Shown here: one piece after another, positions 30,833-38,813 of the stretch | Layout of the letters: each line of letters starts with the position of its first letter | Position numbering within the stretch: position 1 is the first letter of the stretch | DNA from: Parvularcula mediterranea | GTDB taxonomy: Bacteria; Pseudomonadota; Alphaproteobacteria; Caulobacterales; Parvularculaceae | Assembly (NCBI RefSeq): GCF_013085255.1 | Contig: NZ_JABFCX010000003.1 | Coordinates: 186,001 to 250,000, forward strand | Direction of reading: 5' to 3' | DNA: 64,000 bases | Made by a program: the position numbers and the translations under genes | Notes under the pieces: model-generated | What the model was told of the DNA's origin: nothing | The model's database searches: none | The model's input: only the letters and a program-made list of their open reading frames with translations

Positions 30833-32128
30833 TCAGTCTTTCTGAGGACCTAAGCGCAGAGTTACGGATGCTGCGTGGCTGGGCAAACCTTCAATGTCAG
30901 CGAGGGTGGCTGCGGCGGGGCCGATCTCGCGGAAGCCTGTCTCAGGGCAGCCGGTGACGGACATGCGCTTGACGAAGTCGAGGATCGAGAGGCCTGATGA
31001 GAAACGCGCCGAGCGGCTGGTGGGCAGGACGTGGCTCGGCCCGCCGACATAGTCGCCGATGGCCTCTGGCGTGTGACGGCCGAGGAAGACAGCGCCTGCG
31101 TGCTTGATCAGCGGCAGGAGGGCTTCTGGGTCATCGACCACGAGCTCGAGGTGCTCCGGCGCGATGATGTTGGAGGCGGCTGCCGCGTCAGCGAGGTCTT
31201 GGGTTACGATGATCACACCCTGCTCGTCCCATGCCTTCTTGGCGATGTCGCGCCGCGGGTGATCCGTAAGCTGACGGTTGACTTCGCCCTCGACGGAGGT
31301 GGCGAGGCTGGCGCTCGGGGTCAGGAGGATCGATTGGCTGAGCGCGTCGTGTTCGGACTGGCTCAGGAGGTCCGCCGCGATCTGCACCGGGTCGGAGGCC
31401 TCGTCAGCGATGACGGTGATCTCCGAAGGGCCAGCGATGGAATCGATGCCAACATGGCCGAAGACCTGTCGTTTGGCCTCGGCAACATAGGCGTTGCCCG
31501 GGCCAACGATCTTGTCGACGGGCTTGATCGTCTCTGTACCGAAGGTGAGTGCCGCGACGGCCTGGGCGCCGCCGATCTTGTAGATTTCGGTGACGCCTGC
31601 GCGCTTCGCTGCTGCGAGCACGAGCGGGTTGAGAGCGCCGTCCTTCGCCGGGGTGACGATGACGATGCGTTCGACGCCTGCGACGCGGGCCGGGATGGCA
31701 TTCATCAGGACGCTCGACGGATAGGCCGCGGTGCCGCCGGGGACGTAAAGGCCTACGGCATCGAGCGCCGTCCAGCGCCAGCCGAGCGTGATGCCGAGCT
31801 CGTCCGCCCACTGCTTGTCTTCGGGGCGCTGCTGTTCGTGATAGGCCTCGATCCGCTGCGCTGCAACTTCGAGGGCGTCCAGCGCTTCCTTCGAACAGTC
31901 AGCGATGGCGGCGTCGATCTCGGCTTCCGTGACAGCGAGACCGCCCGAGAGGTCCGTCTGATCGAAGCGCTGGGTCAGCTCGACGAGCGCTGCGTCGCCG
32001 CGGGTGCGGACATCGTCCACGATCGTGCGAACGCTGTCGGAGATGCCGCGCACGGCCTCTTCGTCGCGCTGCAGGAGCGCGCGGAGCTCCTTCTCGAAGC
32101 CCGCGTCCTTGGTTGTCAGTCTGCGCAT
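30833..32128 (-). CDS. hisD: Histidinol dehydrogenase
   Basis: This 431-residue zinc enzyme oxidises L-histidinol to histidine in two NAD-dependent steps. Family blocks include YVPGGTAAYPSSVLMNAIPA, KIVGPGNAYVAEAKRQVFG, the GPSEITVIADE segment, LLSQSEHDALSQSILLT and IIAPEHLELVVDDP (catalytic Glu-His). It lies 2 bp downstream of the DUF2948 gene in a leftward operon murA - DUF2948 - hisD - UPF0262 - phosphatase. hisG is elsewhere in the window (51148-52056); the rest of the pathway is not here. Confidence 0.97.
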   Translation of the reverse strand: MRRLTTKDAGFEKELRALLQRDEEAVRGISDSVRTIVDDVRTRGDAALVELTQRFDQTDLSGGLAVTEAEIDAAIADCSKEALDALEVAAQRIEAYHEQQRPEDKQWADELGITLGWRWTALDAVGLYVPGGTAAYPSSVLMNAIPARVAGVERIVIVTPAKDGALNPLVLAAAKRAGVTEIYKIGGAQAVAALTFGTETIKPVDKIVGPGNAYVAEAKRQVFGHVGIDSIAGPSEITVIADEASDPVQIAADLLSQSEHDALSQSILLTPSASLATSVEGEVNRQLTDHPRRDIAKKAWDEQGVIIVTQDLADAAAASNIIAPEHLELVVDDPEALLPLIKHAGAVFLGRHTPEAIGDYVGGPSHVLPTSRSARFSSGLSILDFVKRMSVTGCPETGFREIGPAAATLADIEGLPSHAASVTLRLGPQKD

Positions 32129-32130
32129 TC

Positions 32131-32571
32131 TTAGCCCAGTTCGTGGTCCGGCTTGCGGCTGGCGCGCCAGGGCTCGGAGACGTCGTTGACGGTGGCGTTC
32201 ACCGCTTCGACTTCCAGCCTGATCGTCCCGCCGCCTGCGAGGTTGAGGGTGATGGCACCGCCATCTTCGCCGCCCTCATACTCCATGGAGAGGATGTCGA
32301 TCACTGCGTCTTTTGCGTCCATGCGGACCCCGCGCGCCTTCACCGCGGTGACGTCGTCGAAATGGATGCCTGTCCGCACACGCATGCCCTTCGAGAAGAA
32401 GCCGCGCTTTTTCTCCCAGACGAAGCGGTTCGCCATGAGGACAAAGCGGCGCTCGTCCTGGAGGTAGGCGATGTCGGCGATCTTGACGATCGCGTCCTGC
32501 ATCAGGGCGGAGAGGGTTTTGAGGTCCTCTTCGTCGCCAGCGATGAGGGCAAGTGGTTGGTAGGCTGCCAT
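32131..32571 (-). CDS. DUF2948 family protein
   Basis: This 146-residue cytoplasmic protein has the DUF2948 pattern: LALIAGDEEDLKTLSALMQDAIV at the start, FVLMANRFVWE in the middle and IRLEVEAVNATVNDVSEPWRA near the end. Function is unknown. The murA - DUF2948 - hisD order is conserved in alphaproteobacteria. Gaps of 6 and 2 bp to its neighbours indicate cotranscription. Confidence 0.93.
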   Translation of the reverse strand: MAAYQPLALIAGDEEDLKTLSALMQDAIVKIADIAYLQDERRFVLMANRFVWEKKRGFFSKGMRVRTGIHFDDVTAVKARGVRMDAKDAVIDILSMEYEGGEDGGAITLNLAGGGTIRLEVEAVNATVNDVSEPWRASRKPDHELG

Positions 32572-32577
32572 GAGGCG

Positions 32578-33843
32578 TCAGTCCTCGTCCTTGATACGTT
32601 CGATAAGCGCGCCGACACTGCGCAGCTTGTCGTCCAGTTTCTCGAAGCCGCGGTCGAGATGGTAGACACGGCTGATCATGGTTTGCCCCTCGGCGCAAAG
32701 GGCCGCGATGATGAGGGACATGGAGGCGCGCAGGTCGGTCGCCATGACGGGCGCGCCCTTGAGGCGCTTGACGCCCCTGACGGTCGCCGTTCGTCCGTCC
32801 ACGTCGATATCTGCGCCGAGACGGCGAAGCTCTGGCACGTGCATGAAGCGGTTCTCGAAGATCGTCTCTTTAATCGTCGCCTCGCCGTCGCCCTTGGCCA
32901 TGAGGGCCATGTACTGGGCCTGGAGGTCGGTGGCGAAGCCGGGATAGGGCTCGGTCGTGACGCTCGTGGAAACCGTCGGTGTACCCCAGCGGGAGACGCG
33001 CAGGCCCCTCTCCTCCTCTTTGAGGGTCAGGCCGCTTTCTTCCATCACTGCGGCGGCTGTGCCGAGAAGGTCGCGGCGGCCACGTTCGAGCAGCAGCTCT
33101 CCGCCCACAGCGCCGACGGCCATGGCATAGCTGCCCATCTCGATGCGGTCAGCGACAACTTCGTGGGTGGTGCCTTCGAGGCGGTCGACGCCGGTGATGG
33201 TGATCGTGTCGGTGCCGTCGCCCTCGACCTTGGCGCCCATCGCGCGGAGGCAGTCACCGAGATCGACGATCTCAGGCTCGCGGGCTGCGTTCTTGAGGAC
33301 GGTCGTACCCTTGGCGAGGGTGGCCGCCATCATGACGTGCTCAGTCGCGCCGACGGAGACGAAGGGGAATTCGACCTCAGCGCCTTTAAGGCCGCCCTTG
33401 GCCTCGGCGAGGACGTAGCCTTCTTCGAGTTCGATATCAGCACCCATCGCGCGGAAGGCGTCGAGGTGCAGGTCCACGGGCCGGGCGCCGATGGCGCAGC
33501 CGCCGGGGAGCGAGACCTTGGCCTGCCCTTCCCTTGCGAGGATGGGGCCGAGGACGTTGAAGCTCGCGCGCATCTTGCGGACGATCTCATAGGGCGCGGT
33601 GGTCGAGGTGATGGTGCCGGCGTCGAGGGTGAGGCGCGCGCCTTCGCGCGTCCACTGGACCCCGTGGTTCTCGAGCAGCACAAGGAGCTGGCGGGCGTCG
33701 GCAAGGTCGGGGACCTCATCGAGGATCAGCTTGCCGTCAGTGAGGAGGCACGCAGCCATGACCTTCAGCGCCGAGTTCTTCGCGCCGGAGATGCGGAGTT
33801 CGCCGTAGAGCTCACGGCCGCCGATAATGGCGAGTTTATCCAA
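32578..33843 (-). CDS. murA: UDP-N-acetylglucosamine 1-carboxyvinyltransferase
   Basis: MurA transfers enolpyruvate from phosphoenolpyruvate to UDP-GlcNAc, the first committed step of peptidoglycan synthesis. The 421-residue protein has SGAKNSALK near residue 20 and the catalytic Cys116 in LPGGCAIGARPVDLH, so it should be sensitive to fosfomycin-type alkylation. The late DLRAS and RVYHLDRGFE blocks are present. Length is standard. It is near the head of the operon, 4 bp after a small charged-peptide gene. Confidence 0.97.
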   Translation of the reverse strand: MDKLAIIGGRELYGELRISGAKNSALKVMAACLLTDGKLILDEVPDLADARQLLVLLENHGVQWTREGARLTLDAGTITSTTAPYEIVRKMRASFNVLGPILAREGQAKVSLPGGCAIGARPVDLHLDAFRAMGADIELEEGYVLAEAKGGLKGAEVEFPFVSVGATEHVMMAATLAKGTTVLKNAAREPEIVDLGDCLRAMGAKVEGDGTDTITITGVDRLEGTTHEVVADRIEMGSYAMAVGAVGGELLLERGRRDLLGTAAAVMEESGLTLKEEERGLRVSRWGTPTVSTSVTTEPYPGFATDLQAQYMALMAKGDGEATIKETIFENRFMHVPELRRLGADIDVDGRTATVRGVKRLKGAPVMATDLRASMSLIIAALCAEGQTMISRVYHLDRGFEKLDDKLRSVGALIERIKDED

Positions 33844-33847
33844 GGGC

Positions 33848-33979
33848 TTAGTCCTTCTTGGCTTTGCGGCGGCGGAGATTGTCGCGCAGGGCCTTGGCGA
33901 GCTTTTCCTCGCGGGTCAGCTCCTTGTCCTCCTTCTCGGAGGGCTTGCTTTCCTGATCGCGCGTCGTCTCGCCAGCCAT
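33848..33979 (-). CDS. Small charged 43-residue protein upstream of murA
   Basis: This 43-residue highly charged peptide (MAGETTRDQESKPSEKEDKE, then ELTREEKLAKALRDNL and a basic RRRKAKKD tail) is predicted helical and cytoplasmic. Small proteins with the pattern REEKLAxALRxNLRRRKAQ recur before murA in alphaproteobacteria, so I regard it as real. Function is unknown. The ATG at 33979 is chosen because upstream residues in frame are unlike the family and run into the next gene. Confidence 0.65.
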   Translation of the reverse strand: MAGETTRDQESKPSEKEDKELTREEKLAKALRDNLRRRKAKKD

Positions 33980-34010
33980 CGCCGGGAGATGGCACGTGCC
34001 GAGCGGGTTC

Positions 34011-35666
34011 TCAAGGGGAAGAGCGCCAGACATTGGGGCCGTGGAAGTAGAGGGCTTCCTTCATCGGGCAGGCATACCTGCTCCCCCGGTCGACGTGGAA
34101 CGCCATCATGGGCTGCGGCTCGGCCAACTTGCGCGCATAGCGGGGAATGGGGAGCCACGCGGGCAAGGCGTGGATGACCCGGTGGGTGAGACGCCTCGGT
34201 TTGACCTCGTAATATTCGAGGAAGCGGAGGTTGGGCTCTGACAGCGTGGTCTGAGCCTCGTAGAGCTCGAGCCCTGTCTCGAGGGAAACGAGTACGACGT
34301 CGCACTGGCGTCCCTCCTCCTCAACGAGGCCGACCCAGCGGACCTGGTGCTCGATCTCCGCTTCGTCGTCCATTGTGTAGCCGAGGTGCCAGCGGGCGCG
34401 GATCATGGGGATGGGGTCGGTGAAGACGGGCCTGTCGGGCGATGAGAGCTCGGCGACGAAGCGGGCGTCTTCGTAGCGGCCGTGCTTGCGGAAGTCGGCG
34501 CCTGCCCAGTCGATGAGGACGACCGCGCCGACGACTGCCGCGAAGGCTCCGCCTGTAAGATGGGGCCTGAGCTTCGCGAGGAGGATCGCGGCGACGAGCA
34601 TCGCCGTGTACTGAAGGAATGGGTAGTAATAGGGGTCTTCGAGGCTGAAGACGAAAGCGTTGAGGATCACTGCGACGAATGACGTGAAAGCGAGGACTGC
34701 GACGGGCCAGCTCTTGAGTGCGGCGGGCAGCCTTTTCCTCAGGGCAAAGACTATGAGCGCTCCCGTGACGGTCACGAGGAACGGTGCGGAGGATGGCGCG
34801 CTGAGGGTTCCGACGAGGGGTTTGATGAGAAACTCAAGGGGCGGCTTGGCGATTTCCATGAGCCCGGTGCCTTCGCCCCCTCCGCCGTGGCCGAGGTCGG
34901 TGCGGTAGCGGTAGAGCGGGTCACCGGTGAGCAGGAAATAGCTGAGCGCTTCGGCGGCGAGGAGTGCCCAGTAGCAGAGGCAGAAAGCTGCGAAGCTCAG
35001 GAAGCTGAGCGTCTTTCGCCAGAAGACGGCGACCAGCGACAAAAGGCCGATGGCCATGGGCAGGTAGGCTGCGCTTTCCCGGCAGAGCCATGAGAGGAAG
35101 CAGGCGAGCGCGCTGAACGCCATGAGCCGGGCGGGCTTCTCGCCGCCGTCTGATGCCTTGGTGAAGAGCCAGACGCCAAGCGCTGCAAAGAAAATCTCTG
35201 GTCCGAAGATGCGGACTTCGGCTGCGAGGATGGCTGTGAGGGCCGAGGTGCCGGCGAAAAGGCCGAAGAGAAAGGCCGTGAGCTGACCGAAACGCGGCAG
35301 GGCTGCGCGGTAGCTGAGGAGCGCGAGAAGCGCCGTGTAGAGAAAGTTCGGCAGCGTGGCCTGCAGGTTGCCTAGGCCGAAGAGCTTGAAGCTCACGGCA
35401 ATGGGAAGGACGAAGGGGTGGCGGAGCTCCCAATGGTCCTGACCGAGATAGAGACCTTGGTCGAGCCATGCCCTCGCGCCGCGTATGTATTGCTCGGCAT
35501 CACGCCTGCCGATGCCGTCATAGAAGATCAGTAGGGTGAGGAAGACGGCGACGAGAATCCAGAACTCAGGTCTCGACAGGAGCGGCTGGAGACGCACTGG
35601 GACCGACGTGCGGAATGCGGCGCGGAGCAGCGCCCAGTCGCTTTGGTCCTTCGCCTTCTCCGTCAT
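34011..35666 (-). CDS. GT39/ArnT-like polytopic glycosyltransferase
   Basis: This is a 551-residue membrane protein with about 10-12 hydrophobic helices and a C-terminal soluble part. A GT39/GT-C-type first loop carries the acidic motif FYDGIGRRDAEQYI after the first helix, and the conserved ELRHPFVLPIAVSFKLFG resembles the 'H-P-P-L' region of ArnT/PMT proteins. Such enzymes use polyprenyl-phosphate sugars on the periplasmic face. The acceptor is unknown. It is head-to-tail with a GT4 gene. The ATG at 35666 has GGGGA just upstream; a GTG at 35690 is possible. Confidence 0.72.
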   Translation of the reverse strand: MTEKAKDQSDWALLRAAFRTSVPVRLQPLLSRPEFWILVAVFLTLLIFYDGIGRRDAEQYIRGARAWLDQGLYLGQDHWELRHPFVLPIAVSFKLFGLGNLQATLPNFLYTALLALLSYRAALPRFGQLTAFLFGLFAGTSALTAILAAEVRIFGPEIFFAALGVWLFTKASDGGEKPARLMAFSALACFLSWLCRESAAYLPMAIGLLSLVAVFWRKTLSFLSFAAFCLCYWALLAAEALSYFLLTGDPLYRYRTDLGHGGGGEGTGLMEIAKPPLEFLIKPLVGTLSAPSSAPFLVTVTGALIVFALRKRLPAALKSWPVAVLAFTSFVAVILNAFVFSLEDPYYYPFLQYTAMLVAAILLAKLRPHLTGGAFAAVVGAVVLIDWAGADFRKHGRYEDARFVAELSSPDRPVFTDPIPMIRARWHLGYTMDDEAEIEHQVRWVGLVEEEGRQCDVVLVSLETGLELYEAQTTLSEPNLRFLEYYEVKPRRLTHRVIHALPAWLPIPRYARKLAEPQPMMAFHVDRGSRYACPMKEALYFHGPNVWRSSP

Positions 35667-35709
35667 GTCCCCTGCCCGGCCACTCGTCACCGGGTCTACC
35701 TAACCCGCT

Positions 35710-36972
35710 TCACGCGAAGGTCGCACCCGGAGTCATCAGCTTGCGGTAGAAGCCCAGCATGGTCTCGCCGGTCTTCTCGAGGTCGTAGTCCTCCAGGACC
35801 TTGTCCGCGCCGCGTCGGCCCATCTCTGGCCAGCGGTCGCTTTCGCTGATCAGGCGGGTCAGGGCCTCGGCGATGGCTGGCGGGTCGTACTCTGGCACGA
35901 GGTAGCCGGAGACGCCGTCCTCCACGAGTTCGGGGATGCCGCCATGGGTCGTGCCGATGACCGGCGTGCCGCTGGCCATAGCCTCCTTGAGGGTGTTGAT
36001 CGGCGCGTCCTGGTTGCCGTCAGGGGCAGTGACCGAGGGGCCGAGGAAGATGTGGCTGGCCTTGAGCTCCCTGGCGACGGTGTCGAGGGACTGGGCCCCG
36101 AGGAAGGTGATGTGGTCGCCTATCCCAAGCTCTGCGATACGCTTCTCGAACGGGGCGCGGAGGATGCCGTCGCCGATGAGGGTGTAGTGGACGTCGTGGT
36201 GTTTGAGCACCTCAGGCAGAGCCTCGATGACGTCGCCGAAGCCCTTCTTCTCGACCAAACGGCCCACGGAAATGAGCTTCACCGGCCCCTCCTTCGGAAT
36301 GGTGCGCGGGCTGTAGGGGAAGTTCGACGTATCGAGGCCTGAGACGAGGATGCCGGTCATCTCCGCCGGGGCGCCGAGGCGGACAGCCTTGTTCCGGAAG
36401 AAGGCGCAGTTCGAGACGAAGCCGTCCGCCTCCTCGAAGACGTTGGCGTAGACGTCATCGCCCTGCGCCTGCACGTGGGAGGAGATGTCCGAGCCGCGGA
36501 AATGGACGAGGACCTTGCCCTTGAGGAGCCCTGTGCGCCTGAGGTGCAGGACGCGGCCTGCGAGCTGACCGAAATGGACGTGGATGACGTCGTACTCCGC
36601 GCCCTTCTTGAGGGCCGAAGCGTCGAAGACGGCGCGGGCGGCGGTCCTCAGGCCGTCGAGGCTCCTGGTGGTCAGGAGGCGCAGCGCGCCTGCCCCTTCG
36701 CGGCCTAGGGTCTTGGCGAACGCGCTGAGGACGGCGGGCAGCTTGAGGAGGTCCGAGTGCGGCACATCCGGTGAGCGCGTGCGCTCGATCATGCCGTAGC
36801 GGGCCACCGTTTCCTGCACGTCGCTGGTCTGGCGGCTTGTGGGATCGACGGCGTAGATGTCGAGGTCGTGCCCTGCGTCGAGGATTTTCTTTGCAGCGTT
36901 CACTACGAAGGTCTCGGAGGTCATCGGGAACGCACCGACGAAGAAAGCTATTCGCATACGGATTGCATTCAT
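35710..36972 (-). CDS. Glycosyltransferase family 4
   Basis: This 420-residue GT-B enzyme of the colanic-acid type (WcaL/EpsF-like) has an N-terminal RIAFFVGAFPMTSETFVVN acceptor domain and a VHVHFGQLAGRV step. The C-terminal donor domain has LISVGRLVEKKGFGDVI, the FLGAQSLD region and the nucleotide-sugar EAMASGTPVIGTTHGGIPELV motif with the EX7E-type glutamates. It probably extends a surface or exported polysaccharide. ATG at 36972 or 36957 could start it; the former has a modest AAGG upstream. It is divergent from the GT2 pair, with 57 bp between. Confidence 0.9.
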   Translation of the reverse strand: MNAIRMRIAFFVGAFPMTSETFVVNAAKKILDAGHDLDIYAVDPTSRQTSDVQETVARYGMIERTRSPDVPHSDLLKLPAVLSAFAKTLGREGAGALRLLTTRSLDGLRTAARAVFDASALKKGAEYDVIHVHFGQLAGRVLHLRRTGLLKGKVLVHFRGSDISSHVQAQGDDVYANVFEEADGFVSNCAFFRNKAVRLGAPAEMTGILVSGLDTSNFPYSPRTIPKEGPVKLISVGRLVEKKGFGDVIEALPEVLKHHDVHYTLIGDGILRAPFEKRIAELGIGDHITFLGAQSLDTVARELKASHIFLGPSVTAPDGNQDAPINTLKEAMASGTPVIGTTHGGIPELVEDGVSGYLVPEYDPPAIAEALTRLISESDRWPEMGRRGADKVLEDYDLEKTGETMLGFYRKLMTPGATFA

Positions 36973-37029
36973 TTCTTGCCTTTGCAGGGGCTTAGCACCA
37001 GACTCTGCAGGAGTTTCAGGCGATCCGCC

Positions 37030-37962
37030 ATGCCCCGCGTCTCTGTGATCATTCCGACCCACAACCGTCCCGGCGACGTCGTGAAGGCGGTTCAGTCCGT
37101 GTTCGCCCAGACGTTCCATGATTTAGAGGCCCTCGTTGTGGTCGATGGCGGCTCGCCGGAGACGCTGGCCGCGCTTCATGGGATCAGCGATGACCGGCTG
37201 ACGGTCATCGTGAATGAGGTAGCGCTCGGGAACGCCGAGGCGCGGAATGTCGGCATACGTGCGGCGGGCGGGGATCTGATCGCGCTTCTCGACGATGACG
37301 ATCTTTGGATGCCGGAGAAGCTGCGCCTGCAGGTCGAGGCGTTTGATGCGCGTGGGCATGACCGGGCGATTGTCTGCTGTCATTTCCGGCTGCTTGGTGA
37401 GACGCAGGATCTGGTCTTTCCTCGGCGCAGACCGCGGGCGGGTGAGCCGATCTCTGACTATATCTTCTGCCGCGACAGGAGCCTTGGGACCGAGGGTGCG
37501 ATCCAGACGTCCTGTATCCTCGCGCCGCGGTCGCTGTTCGAGGAGGTGCCCTTCGACAAGGACCTGCCCCGGCTTGTGGATCGTGACTGGCTCCTCCGCG
37601 CGGGCGAGGCCCGGGCGGAGGTGATCTTTCCGGATACGGACGAGGTTCTGTCGATCTACGCGGTTCATGATGCCCGCTCCCGCGTCAGCCATTCGTTGCG
37701 CTGGCGCTGGCAGCAGGAATGGGCGGAGGAGCGGCGCGCGCTGTTCACCGATCGGAGCTTCGCCGGGTTTCTCCTGACGGCGGCGAGCCAGACGGCTTCG
37801 CTCGAGGGCCAGAGGTCAGCGTTCTGGCCTCTCCTCAAGGCGGCATATGCCGGGGGACGGCCCAGCGTTGCCGAGGTGGCGATCCATGCGGGCAAGCACG
37901 CGGTGCCTGCCGGGGTGGAGCAGCGGGTCGCGAGCTGGCTTGAAAAGCGCGGCTCGAAATGA
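37030..37962 (+). CDS. Glycosyltransferase family 2
   Basis: This 310-residue GT-A enzyme has the nucleotide-sugar motif VSVIIPTHNRP at the N-terminus, a VVVDGGS segment, the metal-binding ALLDDDDLW (DxD) and the late RDWLLRAGEA helix. No membrane segment is visible. The start ATG 37030 gives the family's usual N-terminus. It overlaps the next GT2 by 4 bp, so the pair is cotranscribed. Sugar and acceptor are unknown. Confidence 0.92.
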   Translation: MPRVSVIIPTHNRPGDVVKAVQSVFAQTFHDLEALVVVDGGSPETLAALHGISDDRLTVIVNEVALGNAEARNVGIRAAGGDLIALLDDDDLWMPEKLRLQVEAFDARGHDRAIVCCHFRLLGETQDLVFPRRRPRAGEPISDYIFCRDRSLGTEGAIQTSCILAPRSLFEEVPFDKDLPRLVDRDWLLRAGEARAEVIFPDTDEVLSIYAVHDARSRVSHSLRWRWQQEWAEERRALFTDRSFAGFLLTAASQTASLEGQRSAFWPLLKAAYAGGRPSVAEVAIHAGKHAVPAGVEQRVASWLEKRGSK

Positions 37963-38813
37963 CGGGCCCTGAGTTTTCGATCATCATCCCGACCTATGGG
38001 CGTCCGGAGCAAATCGCGGCCTGCGTCGAGAGCCTGCGGGGGCTTGAGGGGCCGAGTTTCGAGGTGGTGGTGGTCGATGACGGCTCGCCGGAGCCTGTGA
38101 TGATCGACCCTGCGCTTTATGCTGATGATTTTGCGCTGCGGGTGATCAGGCAGGAGAATGCCGGGCCGGGCGCTGCGCGCAACCGCGGTGCGAACGAAGC
38201 GCACGGGCGGTATCTGGCGTTTACGGATGATGACTGCCGCCCCTGTCCTGACTGGCTGGAGCGCTATCTGGCGGTGCTGGACGGGCATCCTGAGCGGTTG
38301 GCCGGCGGGCTGGTGGTCAATGGGCTGGAGCGGAACGTCTTCGCTGCGGCGAGCCAGGACATCATCACCTTCCTCTACAAGAAGGACGGCGCGGATCTCG
38401 CGTTCTTCACGTCGAACAATTTCGCCTGCGCGCGGGAGGCTTTCCTTGACTGCGGCGGGTTTGATCCTGCGCTGCGGACGGCTTCCGAGGACAGGGACTT
38501 CTGCATCCGATGGCGGGCGCGAGGCGGTGAGACGGTTCAGGCCGAATGCGCGATCGTGGAGCATTTCCATGATTTGCGGATGGAGAGCTTCTGGCGTCAG
38601 CATACGAACTATGGCCGGGGTGCGCGGGACCTGTCGGACAAGCTCGAGCGGACGGGCGATGCCGAGCCCCTCCGGGTGCGGGGCTTCGGCTTCTACCGCG
38701 ACCTTGTCAGCTGGCCCTACGCCGCTGGCGGTTCGGGCAAGCTGGCGCGGTCGCTGCTGATCGTCTTGTCCCATGTCGCCATGGCCCGCGGGTTCTACCT
38801 CAGGCGACGCTGA
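37959..38813 (+). CDS. Glycosyltransferase family 2
   Basis: This 284-residue GT-A enzyme begins with FSIIIPTYGRPEQI and continues with VVVDDGSPE, the AGPGAARNRGANEA helix, the FTDDDCRP (DxD) motif and the acceptor-side TASEDRDFCIRWRARGG step. It is translationally coupled to the preceding GT2. Its last 19 bp overlap the convergent FAD-oxidoreductase/GT2 fusion gene. Confidence 0.92.
   Translation: MTGPEFSIIIPTYGRPEQIAACVESLRGLEGPSFEVVVVDDGSPEPVMIDPALYADDFALRVIRQENAGPGAARNRGANEAHGRYLAFTDDDCRPCPDWLERYLAVLDGHPERLAGGLVVNGLERNVFAAASQDIITFLYKKDGADLAFFTSNNFACAREAFLDCGGFDPALRTASEDRDFCIRWRARGGETVQAECAIVEHFHDLRMESFWRQHTNYGRGARDLSDKLERTGDAEPLRVRGFGFYRDLVSWPYAAGGSGKLARSLLIVLSHVAMARGFYLRRR

Noticed and set aside
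32113-34050. 645-codon open frame on the plus strand opposite murA and DUF2948
   Set aside because: It is a mirror of murA coding sequence; murA has its active-site Cys and full family pattern. The antisense product has no domain I can recognise.
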